Shown here piece by piece: positions 1 through 5,098 of a stretch of DNA of 5,116 bases. Origin of the DNA: Candidatus Nitrosopolaris nunavutensis (GTDB taxonomy: Archaea > Thermoproteota > Nitrososphaeria > Nitrososphaerales > Nitrososphaeraceae). Position 1 is the first letter of the stretch, and each line of letters opens with the position of its first letter. The position numbers and the translations under genes are program-made. Below the pieces are notes generated by a model. That model was not told the origin of the DNA and did not search any database. It worked only from the letters and a program-made list of their open reading frames with translations. The stretch lies in contig DAOM01000158.1 in the NCBI GenBank assembly GCA_002501855.1, positions 1 through 5,116 of the forward strand, in the 5' to 3' direction.

Positions 1-571
1 CATGTGATGAGACGGGTGCAACAATAGCAGTATTGCTATTAGCTACTCCAGTTACATTGACACTGTTATGTAATGTGAGACTAGGGTTATTACTACAGGA
101 GAACTTGGCAGTTATCTTATTTTGTCCATCCTTAATAGCAGAATACGTAGGCGTAAGCATATAATTCCATGTTGAGTAATCATTTGCTCCACGGCCCCCC
201 GTTGGGACAACTTGTTGATATGGCTTGATGCCATTTACGATAACTGAAACTTTGCAATCAGCAGAGGTTGTTCCATTATCAATGGCAGTGCCCGCTATGG
301 TGAGGTTGCTGCCTGCCGGAATTTGTTGCCCTTTGGTAGGTGACATAATTTTTATCACATGTAGCGTGGTCTGAACTGAAGAAGGCAGAGGTGATGATGG
401 TAACATTTTTGCTCCACTACCATTATTGCTTGTTTCTGATTTTGGTAATAATTGTGCATATGCTGTCGTTGTGATTGTATGTGCGAACATGGTCGAAAGA
501 AGAAGAATGACCGTACCAAAAGAAAAAAGCGGTAGCAAGTAAAAGTGTGATACAAACTTTGTTGGGATCAT
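1..571 (-). CDS. Exported Ig-like-domain protein (partial, 3' end outside window)
   Basis: The reading frame is open for 190 codons from an ATG at 571-569 and runs off the window edge without a stop, so the C-terminus is missing. An in-frame TAG lies six codons upstream of the ATG. Residues 1-39 form a signal peptide: a Lys near the N-terminus, a hydrophobic stretch at about 10-30, and cleavage expected after AYA (37-39) before Gln40. A Ser/Asn-rich spacer follows (about 41-68). Residues about 70-175 read as a beta-rich Ig-like domain (pattern SPTKGQQIPAGSNLTIAGTA, then alternating hydrophobic strands). Cys106 and Cys159 could form a disulfide. Four N-x-S/T sequons (N50, N89, N99, N172) suggest an archaeal glycoprotein. 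The domain resembles exported proteins I recall from soil thaumarchaea, but the exact family and function are unknown. The product is probably secreted or surface-attached; whether a PEFG or other anchor exists lies beyond the window. Confidence 0.85.
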   Translation of the reverse strand, partial: MIPTKFVSHFYLLPLFSFGTVILLLSTMFAHTITTTAYAQLLPKSETSNNGSGAKMLPSSPLPSSVQTTLHVIKIMSPTKGQQIPAGSNLTIAGTAIDNGTTSADCKVSVIVNGIKPYQQVVPTGGRGANDYSTWNYMLTPTYSAIKDGQNKITAKFSCSNNPSLTLHNSVNVTGVANSNTAIVAPVSSH

Positions 572-597
572 ACGCAATGATACTAACTAGGTGTGAT

Positions 598-607
598 ATT
601 ATAAAAA
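598..607 (-). promoter_or_regulatory. TATA box of the exported Ig-like protein gene
   Basis: On the minus strand this reads TTTTTATAAT. Its centre is about 31 bp upstream of the ATG at 571. With the usual archaeal TATA-to-start distance of about 25-28 bp, transcription would begin within a few bases of the start codon, giving a nearly leaderless mRNA. No Shine-Dalgarno sequence precedes the ATG, which fits. Confidence 0.55.
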
Positions 608-876
608 CAGTTTGAAGACTATATTGTATCAGATAGTTTAGCGAGTTTTTTGCAGTAGAATGAACAGGAAATAAATTCTCTTCAGTAACTACCTCAAAGG
701 TCGGGTTGTTGTTGTGCTTGACAAGATCTTACCTCGCGTCTGATCTCTTAGACTTGACACTTCTTACTTTAGTTAATTCAATAAAAGGAGAGGAGAATAA
801 TAGGATTAATAATTGAATAACAGAACCTAATTGATTCCGTGTTCGTCCGCTTCAATAACTAATAGGGTCTTGCTAA

Positions 877-892
877 GATATATTATTATTAT
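877..892 (+). promoter_or_regulatory. Candidate TATA box of the antiporter gene
   Basis: The AT-rich stretch GATATATTATTATTAT is centred near 882-885, about 45 bp before the ATG at 929. It would give a 5' leader of roughly 20 nt. A weaker alternative, TTTTAGAATT at 897-906, lies about 27 bp before the ATG and would give a leaderless transcript. The sequence alone does not decide between them. Confidence 0.4.
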
Positions 893-928
893 CTACTTTT
901 AGAATTAGTATCAGAACAAAATTCTACC

Positions 929-2320
929 ATGATCGAAACTACGACAACTGCTCTTGCGACCGCTTCCTCAGCTGTTGGAGGAAACGGGGAAATATCACTT
1001 ACTTCTGAGTATGTAATCCCAATATTCTTGACCATGATATTTGCTGCTGCCCTATTTTCTTCTAGAACGAAAGTGCCTCATACGATTGTCCTCGTGGGAT
1101 TTGGAATCATCATTTCATTTCTTAGCTTTGCTGGGATAGAGATAGTAAATATTCAACACTTCAGAATCGATCCGAATCTATTAATCGATTTCGTAATACC
1201 ACCATTAATTTTTGAAGCAATGATGAATGTGGACTACAAAAAATTCAAAGTTGTCAGAATATCTGCATTATTACTCGCTACTGTAGGTGTGGTTCTTGCT
1301 ACTTTAGCCGGTGGATTTATTATGACGTATATAGCAGGTTTACCGCTTCTTGTCGCCTTTGCCTTTGCAGCCTTGATTGCTCCTACCGATGCGGCAATCG
1401 TAATTGAGATATTCAAAAGGGTAAGGGTCCCAAAGATACTCTCTACGCTAATGGAATCTGAGGCTGCCTTCAATGACGCTACTGGAGCTATTGTTTTTTC
1501 CTCTATAATTGCAATAGCTTTTGCCAGTTCCGGTAGCGCAATTCTTGGTTCTGCTACTCCCTCTTTTTCTTCTTCTGTGCTAGGGAATATCGCGATTACA
1601 GCCCCCAACGCCTCGATTAATTTAGCCATTGCTAATGGAGCTATACATTTTATAGTAGTATTTTTTGGTGGTGCGGGTATTGGATTGGCAATTGCTGCGG
1701 CAACGCACAGACTCCATCCACTAATGAACGATCCTTTCTCAGAGACTTCACTAACTATTGTTACCGTATTTGGTTCGGTTGTACTTGCAAACTCGTTAGG
1801 TGTATCAGGTTTAATGGCTGTAGCAGTCGCCGGACTATACTTTGGCAATGTGACGGTGAAAAAAGAGGTTACCATGAGTAAGAACGTTAGAGCCTTTGCC
1901 TTCACTTTCTGGGAAATGACTGCATTTTTTGCAAGTTCTGCAGCGTTCCTTTACCTAGGGATTAGCATGAATATTGTTGATGTAGTTAAACACCTCCCAA
2001 TAATTGTCCTTGCATTTCTTGCGGTGTTAGCAGCTAGAGCAGCAGCTATCTATCCTATGCTTGCCGTAACGACTACGTTCATAGGAGAAATTATTCCAAT
2101 GACATGGAGACATGTTATACTGCTTGGTGGAATGCGGGGCGCAATATCTGTGGCTCTAGTCGCATCACTTCCACCAAGCAATTTTAAAAGTATATTGCAG
2201 ACTCTAACATTCGGTGTCGTTCTGTTGTCTTTGGTCATTCAATACGTAGCGCTCTCAAAATACGTGAGAAATGTTTTTCATCATGACGATGCTAGTGTCG
2301 ACAAGCAACAAACTTACTGA
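929..2320 (+). CDS. Na+/H+ antiporter, CPA1 / NhaP type
   Basis: This complete 463-aa integral membrane protein is expected to exchange Na+ (or another monovalent cation) for H+ across the cytoplasmic membrane, serving pH and sodium homeostasis. Length and about a dozen hydrophobic segments fit the CPA1 (Na+/H+ exchanger) family. Visible family motifs, in order: PPLIFEAMMN (91-100); APTDAAIVIEIFKRVRVPK (151-169), matching the family's TDP-VAV region with Ala in place of Pro; ESEAAFNDATG (176-186), in which N182-D183 is the ion-binding Asn-Asp pair of electroneutral CPA1 members; FWEMTAFF (328-335); Arg370 in a membrane segment; and GGMRGAISVALVASLP (400-415) with the conserved Arg403. The C-terminus is short and hydrophilic, without a regulatory TrkA-C or UspA domain. 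The ATG at 929 is the first start after an in-frame TAG at 863-865. The gene appears monocistronic: its neighbours lie 357 bp and over 600 bp away. The family is clear; the exact cation is inferred. Confidence 0.95.
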   Translation: MIETTTTALATASSAVGGNGEISLTSEYVIPIFLTMIFAAALFSSRTKVPHTIVLVGFGIIISFLSFAGIEIVNIQHFRIDPNLLIDFVIPPLIFEAMMNVDYKKFKVVRISALLLATVGVVLATLAGGFIMTYIAGLPLLVAFAFAALIAPTDAAIVIEIFKRVRVPKILSTLMESEAAFNDATGAIVFSSIIAIAFASSGSAILGSATPSFSSSVLGNIAITAPNASINLAIANGAIHFIVVFFGGAGIGLAIAAATHRLHPLMNDPFSETSLTIVTVFGSVVLANSLGVSGLMAVAVAGLYFGNVTVKKEVTMSKNVRAFAFTFWEMTAFFASSAAFLYLGISMNIVDVVKHLPIIVLAFLAVLAARAAAIYPMLAVTTTFIGEIIPMTWRHVILLGGMRGAISVALVASLPPSNFKSILQTLTFGVVLLSLVIQYVALSKYVRNVFHHDDASVDKQQTY

Positions 2321-2428
2321 GTATCTCTCTCCGAAGGATGCATGGGATCTAAGAATGCGTTACCCCGCTTCCATTTCGTTGTCGCCCCGTATTCGAAGCA
2401 ATGAAAACACATGAAAATAATTGACTGC

Positions 2429-2437
2429 AATATATAA
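2429..2437 (+). promoter_or_regulatory. TATA-like element in the intergenic region
   Basis: AATATATAA is a good archaeal TATA match and predicts transcription from about 2458-2461. No sizeable ORF follows. The only ATG nearby, at 2453, begins a 24-codon frame ending at 2527 and would sit upstream of the predicted start site. The element may drive a non-coding RNA or be chance AT-rich sequence. Confidence 0.3.
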
Positions 2438-2459
2438 TGTCAACTTACAATCATGCATT

Positions 2460-2525
2460 CGAGGGTGAGCTCCGTCATACCATGCGGAGTCAAAGTTTAT
2501 GTCGATAAGGTTCAGGCTATTTTTT
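2460..2525 (+). ncRNA. Putative small RNA (hairpin plus T-run)
   Basis: About 27 bp downstream of the TATA-like element at 2429-2437, a compact hairpin is visible. CTCCG (2470-2474) pairs with CGGAG (2485-2489), and the stem continues with CAT (2476-2478) and ATG (2482-2484) across a single bulged T, leaving a 3-nt loop. A run of six T (2520-2525) could end the transcript. Together promoter, structure and T-run suggest a roughly 65-nt RNA. No known RNA family is recognised, and the stem is short enough to occur by chance. Confidence 0.2.
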
Positions 2526-2928
2526 GAAGAGGGGGCGATGGCTGCAGGATAACCACAGGTAAGTGGGAAGTATCAAAACACGGAAAATATGGATAACAAG
2601 ATACAGTTTTGCCGCTAGATACATAACTGGAATAGCCAATAAATGCCTCCGTTTAAGGGATTTGGCCGCATCATTTGTAAGAATATAATACATGTTGGTT
2701 GCTGCTACCTAGATGCATCAGGATCTCTCTAAATTCTATACGTTTTGATCTAGGGTTTGTAATTATCCCTTGAATCAACTCAAGGTGTTACAACGGTTAT
2801 AGGGTCGACTACGACGTCAAGTAGAAGTTACGAGATGCTCGAAGGATAGATGGCATAAAATTGTTAAGCCCACATAGTGCTCTAAACACTGGATACTTGT
2901 TATTGATAAATGAGAAAATTCATTCCAA

Positions 2929-2936
2929 TTATATAA
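2929..2936 (+). promoter_or_regulatory. TATA box of the PEFG-CTERM protein gene
   Basis: TTATATAA is centred about 25-28 bp before the paired ATG codons at 2957 and 2960. This is the spacing expected for a leaderless archaeal mRNA and the main reason for placing the start at 2957 rather than at the upstream TTG codons at 2861 or 2903. Confidence 0.55.
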
Positions 2937-2956
2937 ATGAGAAAAAACGCTTCACG

Positions 2957-3223
2957 ATGATGGCAGTAGTACTCATTGTTGGGATCATACTTGGCACTAT
3001 ATCTGTGACTACGCTGTCTCCTCAATTGAGTTATGCACAAAATGCGAGCCGTGGAGCTAGTGTGGTAAATAATCAAACGACTGCGGGTAAAGTCGCATCT
3101 GCTGCTACGGCAACAACACCCAGCAACTGTACTATTGGTTTGAAGTTGGGTAATATATCATACCCACTCAAGTATCAAATCACTGGGGGGCAATCTCGCG
3201 AGTATCTCTGCAGAGAGGGATAA
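2957..3223 (+). CDS. 5' fragment: signal peptide and start of domain 1
   Basis: This is the first open segment of the broken PEFG-CTERM gene. From ATG 2957 it encodes a hydrophobic signal sequence (ending SYA, then Gln28), a spacer with NAS, NQT, NCT and NIS sequons, and the YPLKYQITGG opening of domain 1. After the G6 run (3185-3190) the frame yields unrelated residues and a TAA at 3221-3223. The frame is open back to TTG 2861, so a longer N-terminus is possible. A Glu-Lys-Lys-Arg cluster (residues -6 to -3 relative to the chosen Met) would supply the positive charge that the short form lacks. If expressed alone, this would be a truncated secreted peptide. Confidence 0.45.
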   Translation: MMAVVLIVGIILGTISVTTLSPQLSYAQNASRGASVVNNQTTAGKVASAATATTPSNCTIGLKLGNISYPLKYQITGGQSREYLCREG

Positions 3224-3266
3224 CACCACGCTTCTGGTCACCGTCTCGTCTACATCGAATGGAAAC

Positions 3267-3518
3267 TTGACTATTGAACTTCCACGAAATGTAATAGACT
3301 CTAAAAAACAAGGGAACCAAGACGCTAATTTGGTGGTGTTTCAAGATGGTCGGTATAGTTCAGCATCAGACCAAATCAAAACCGACGCACAGGTCAGGGT
3401 ATTGTCCATTAGTTTTGACATTGGTACTGAACATATAGAAATTGCTGCTCACTCATATGGGTCCAACAATTACACCACAAGTAACAACTACCACTCCAAC
3501 TACAATAAACCCAGCTAA
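3267..3518 (+). CDS. Middle fragment: bulk of domain 1 (frameshifted)
   Basis: This is the second open segment of the broken PEFG-CTERM gene. Homology to domain 2 begins upstream of the nominal start, at about 3192, right after the G6 run. It then covers the conserved LTIELPRNVIDSKKQG, VVFQDGRYSS and SISFDIGTEHIEIAA stretches up to about 3449. Beyond that the frame gives a low-complexity Asn/Tyr/Ser tail and a stop at 3516-3518. It is very unlikely to be an independent gene: it has no promoter or signal peptide, and its ends match neighbouring frames. Confidence 0.35.
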   Translation: MTIELPRNVIDSKKQGNQDANLVVFQDGRYSSASDQIKTDAQVRVLSISFDIGTEHIEIAAHSYGSNNYTTSNNYHSNYNKPS

Positions 3519-4104
3519 TGTTACTGCTGCTCCGGCATCTCAAGTAACGAATGCTACCAAAGCTCCAGCTAATGCTACTAAAGCTACGAATGCAACATCG
3601 GCAAAATCTTCAATTAACGCTACAACAGCAGCAACGACAACGGCTTCAAGCAATTCCACTACCAGCCTAAAGAGTGGTAGTAAAATGTATCCTCTTAATT
3701 ATCGCATAACTGGTGGTGGTAATATGCTCAATGGTGTTTCTTTGGAGAAAGACAGCTCTACGCTGCTGCTAAGTATATCTTCACTCTCACATGGAACACT
3801 AACAATAGAACTTCCTAGAAATATTATTGACTCTAAAAGACAGGGGACTAACCATGACGAAAATTATGTAGTCTTTGAGGATGGTCAATATGTCCCAGTT
3901 ACCCAACTAAAGAACAATACCCAATTAAGAACATTAGCAATTGATTTTGACAAGGGTTCTTTACAGGTCGAAATAGCTGGTACTCATGCGGTGCCAGAAT
4001 TTGGAACAGTTATTTCGGCAACAATTCTTGCCATCGCGATCATTGGAATAATCGTTGCCACTACAAAATTCAATGGGTTATTTAGTATCGTGCAAAAGCG
4101 GTAG
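3442..4104 (+). CDS. 3' fragment: linker, domain 2 and PEFG-CTERM anchor
   Basis: This is the third and longest open segment of the broken gene (220 codons from TTG 3442; the first ATG is at 3457). It encodes the Thr/Ala/Asn-rich linker with NVT, four NAT and one NST sequon, a complete copy of the PEFG-associated domain (conserved LTIELPRNIIDSKRQG, VVFEDGQYVP, LAIDFDKG, VEIAGTH), then PEFG (bases 3994-4005), a hydrophobic segment and the basic end. An automatic annotation would probably call this a PEFG-CTERM protein. It has no signal peptide, so alone it could not be exported by the usual route, and it needs the upstream fragments. Near-identical 15-bp units at 3550-3564 and 3571-3585 encode the NATKA repeat. 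Confidence 0.6.
   Translation: MLLTHMGPTITPQVTTTTPTTINPANVTAAPASQVTNATKAPANATKATNATSAKSSINATTAATTTASSNSTTSLKSGSKMYPLNYRITGGGNMLNGVSLEKDSSTLLLSISSLSHGTLTIELPRNIIDSKRQGTNHDENYVVFEDGQYVPVTQLKNNTQLRTLAIDFDKGSLQVEIAGTHAVPEFGTVISATILAIAIIGIIVATTKFNGLFSIVQKR
3550..3585 (+). repeat. Short tandem-like repeat in the linker
   Basis: AATGCTACCAAAGCT (3550-3564) and AATGCTACTAAAGCT (3571-3585) differ at one base and are offset by 21 bp, so the reading frame is preserved. They encode two NATKA units, each with an N-glycosylation sequon. This suggests that the flexible linker grew by in-frame repeat duplication. Confidence 0.6.
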
Positions 4105-4118
4105 AGCAATCTTCTTTC

Positions 4119-4137
4119 GTTCCTATTTTTCTGGAAC
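4119..4137 (+). terminator. Candidate terminator after the PEFG-CTERM gene
   Basis: GTTCC (4119-4123) and GGAAC (4133-4137) form a 5-bp stem with a T-rich 9-nt loop, starting 15 bp after the TAG at 4102-4104. Further T-runs follow at 4153-4158 and 4173-4179 (seven T). T-rich tracts are the main archaeal termination signal, so transcription from the plus strand probably ends here. The later T-runs also encode the Lys-rich tail of the convergent small membrane protein. Confidence 0.4.
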
Positions 4138-4140
4138 AAG

Positions 4141-4387
4141 TCATCGATATTTATTTTTTGATTTAGATGATCTTTTTTTCTGTCTATTCAATTTCAGTAT
4201 TATTATTACGGCAACACCCCATAATGTGAGTGCTAAAAGTCTCTGTTGCAAGAACCACGCAATACCTCCTGCTATGGCAAAGATCATCCCCAAAATCCCA
4301 ATAGGTTGTAGTCGTCTGACCAATGTGGTTACCCCAGATTAGATATGGAAGGATCAATAATAAGAATACGACTAGAAGATGAAACAT
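4141..4387 (-). pseudogene. Small membrane protein, probably frameshifted
   Basis: Two overlapping minus-strand frames appear to form one gene. From ATG 4387 the first 18 residues (MFHLLVVFLLLILPYLIW) make a hydrophobic segment. That frame then turns into unlikely sequence. The adjacent frame, after the G4 run (plus-strand CCCC, 4332-4335), continues with a second hydrophobic segment (ILGMIFAIAGGIAWFL), a third (LLALTLWGVAVIIIL) and a strongly basic tail rich in Lys/Ser/Arg, ending in TGA at 4143-4141. Removing one G gives an 81-aa protein with three membrane segments. Without repair, the downstream frame can start only at TTG 4323 (60 aa). A TATA box at 4411-4420 fits the ATG at 4387. The gene converges on the PEFG-CTERM gene with a 36-bp gap. 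No family is recognised and function is unknown. The frameshift is an inference from continuity of the hydrophobic pattern. Confidence 0.5.
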
Positions 4388-4410
4388 TGGAAGCTACTAT
4401 AAAAACAATC

Positions 4411-4420
4411 CCTATATAGC
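4411..4420 (-). promoter_or_regulatory. TATA box of the small membrane protein gene
   Basis: On the minus strand this reads GCTATATAGG, centred about 28 bp upstream of ATG 4387, as expected for a leaderless transcript. A second AT-rich string (TTTTTATAG, minus strand, 4397-4405) is closer and would place transcription start inside the coding region, so it fits less well. Confidence 0.45.
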
Positions 4421-4445
4421 TCTACAAAAGCATAGTGTGAATACA

Positions 4446-4457
4446 TGCTCATGAGCA
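4446..4457. promoter_or_regulatory. 12-bp perfect palindrome, possible operator
   Basis: TGCTCATGAGCA is a perfect 12-bp palindrome, lying about 26 bp upstream of the TATA box that serves the small membrane protein gene. Its position and symmetry suit a dimeric regulator, but nothing identifies a factor, and a palindrome of this length can arise by chance. Confidence 0.25.
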
Positions 4458-4599
4458 ATAAATACGCTGAGAAACTTCAGAAGATAATCTCAAGGTAGAT
4501 TTACGATAATCCATTCGGACATTACCCCTGATTAGTCCAAGTACACAAGAAATTTAGTCAAAAGAGCATTATTTTCTGCATCAGGAGCGGCCTTTCTCG

Positions 4600-4609
4600 T
4601 TATTTATTA
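4600..4609 (+). promoter_or_regulatory. TATA-like element before the 75-aa ORF
   Basis: TTATTTATTA is centred about 25 bp before ATG 4630, the spacing expected for leaderless transcription. It is the main support for treating the short ORF behind it as possibly real. Confidence 0.35.
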
Positions 4610-4629
4610 CCACATCAACACTATCCTAC

Positions 4630-4857
4630 ATGCATCTTCGCCTTTGGGCAAATGATACTGCAAGGCAGAATGGAATTCCTCAAGTGGCAACTGGGACTAA
4701 TAAAAGTAATTCTGATGCCGCTATGAATAGTACCCAGCAAATAAATTCTAACAAGCCTAAAAAATGGGGCTCAATACCACGAGTCATGACAAAGATTTCA
4801 GATAAAGGAATCTATGAACACAAAAGGAATCAACTATTAGAGGTGAGTCGAGTCTGA
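4630..4857 (+). CDS. Hypothetical protein, 75 aa (doubtful)
   Basis: The ORF runs from ATG 4630 to TGA 4855-4857. The product is hydrophilic, with an Asn/Gln/Ser/Thr-rich middle, Lys/Arg-rich toward the C-terminus (PKKWGSIPRV, then YEHKRNQLLEVSRV). It has no Cys, no membrane segment and no signal peptide. I recognise no domain. In its favour are a TATA-like element at the leaderless distance and A/T-ending codons like those of the neighbours. Against it are the short length and absence of any motif. It could be a small soluble, possibly nucleic-acid-binding protein, or a chance ORF. Confidence 0.35.
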   Translation: MHLRLWANDTARQNGIPQVATGTNKSNSDAAMNSTQQINSNKPKKWGSIPRVMTKISDKGIYEHKRNQLLEVSRV

Positions 4858-5024
4858 GCGCGAGTCGGTTCAGCGTGCTATCTAGAATGTAATGATTACT
4901 GCCAATAGATTGTTTTGATATGACAATTTACTCCGAGAGTGGTAAACAAGGCAAATGAGCCTGTAACTTGCTGGAAGAGCAACTGAGGCAATTTCATTCA
5001 ATATTAGCTGTAGCACTTACATAG

Positions 5025-5063
5025 ATAGGTGACACTTTCAAATACGCACATAGGTGACACTTT
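5025..5063. repeat. Pair of 14-bp direct repeats spaced 25 bp
   Basis: ATAGGTGACACTTT occurs at 5025-5038 and again, identically, at 5050-5063, 25 bp start to start (about 2.4 helical turns). Each copy contains GTG-A-CAC, a nearly symmetric core, so each could bind a dimer. The arrangement resembles tandem operators, or the repeated transposase-binding sites near the ends of some insertion sequences (for example the IS21 family). No transposase gene is visible in the window. Confidence 0.65.
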
Positions 5064-5098
5064 TCTGATTGGTATTATTTCTGTTATGCGATCTATTG

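Larger units (their letters stand above)
572..928. other. Divergent intergenic region
   Basis: This 357-bp AT-rich stretch separates the minus-strand exported protein from the plus-strand antiporter and must carry both promoters. Besides the two TATA boxes it holds an imperfect direct repeat, CTTGACAAGATCTTAC (717-732) and CTTGACACTTCTTAC (753-767), with start-to-start spacing of 36 bp. The first copy includes the perfect 8-bp palindrome AAGATCTT (723-730). No ORF or structured RNA was recognised. Confidence 0.6.
2321..2860. other. Intergenic region with no recognised gene
   Basis: There is no convincing ORF on either strand. It contains pyrimidine-rich sequence just after the antiporter stop (2322-2333), which may aid termination. 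It also holds the putative small-RNA unit at 2429-2525, a second TATA-like string AATATAATA at 2683-2691 with no ORF behind it, and a 6-bp perfect hairpin, CCTTGA/TCAAGG with a 6-nt loop (2768-2785). I saw no tRNA features and no C/D-box pair. Confidence 0.6.
2957..4104 (+). pseudogene. PEFG-CTERM surface protein with two tandem domains, broken by two frameshifts
   Basis: Three overlapping frames here join into one protein of 381 aa if one G is removed from the G6 run at 3185-3190 and one C at about 3450. Restored order: signal peptide (1-27, ending SYA before Gln28); Asn/Thr-rich spacer with sequons; domain 1 (about 56-163); a Thr/Ala/Asn-rich linker with six N-x-S/T sequons (about 164-234); domain 2 (about 235-343); PEFG (346-349); hydrophobic segment (350-366); basic end QKR. 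Both domains share YPL-x-Y-x-ITGG, LTIELPRN-x-IDSK-x-QG, VVF-x-DG and EIA-x-TH. The LPR-x-IDxK ... VxxDG ... EIxG pattern is what I recall from thaumarchaeal PEFG-CTERM proteins. Such proteins are thought to be exported and cleaved or anchored by an archaeosortase encoded elsewhere. Function beyond surface location is unknown. The breaks may be real (decay or phase variation) or assembly errors. Confidence 0.75.

Noticed and set aside
355..555. Minus-strand 66-aa frame rich in Phe, His and Gln
   Set aside because: It lies inside the exported Ig-like protein gene in another minus frame; the true frame has a signal peptide, Cys pair and sequons and stays open to the window edge.
776..818. ATTCAAT / ATTGAAT inverted repeat in the divergent region
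   Set aside because: Arms of 7 bp with a 29-nt spacer in AT-rich sequence are expected by chance.
1234..1905. Minus-strand 223-aa open frame antisense to the antiporter
   Set aside because: It is a shadow of the antiporter codons; the plus frame has unmistakable CPA1 motifs and the antisense product shows no family motif or promoter.
2050..2238. Minus-strand 62-aa frame inside the antiporter
   Set aside because: It is a shadow frame with no start context or recognisable motif.
2683..2785. TATA-like string at 2683-2691 plus hairpin at 2768-2785 as a second small RNA
   Set aside because: The TATA match is weak, there is no T-run after the hairpin and nothing conserved is recognisable; a 6-bp stem is easily chance.
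2861..2956. TTG 2861 as the true start of the PEFG gene
   Set aside because: The TATA box at 2929-2936 lies inside this extension and fits a start at 2957; the extra 32 residues before the hydrophobic core would make an unusual signal peptide. Not fully excluded.
4055..4342. Plus-strand 95-aa frame across the end of the PEFG gene
   Set aside because: It overlaps the PEFG-CTERM tail and the convergent small membrane gene in other frames; its Phe/Ser/Cys-rich sequence comes from T-runs and antisense codons.
4184..4387. Minus-strand 67-aa frame read as an independent protein
   Set aside because: Only its first 18 residues look natural (a membrane segment); the rest loses the pattern just where the neighbouring frame takes over, so it is better read as the 5' part of a frameshifted gene.
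4845..4880. GAGTC-rich stretch with GGTTCA resembling a tRNA T-arm
   Set aside because: There is no paired T-stem, no anticodon arm and no acceptor stem; the GAGTC copies are short and irregular.
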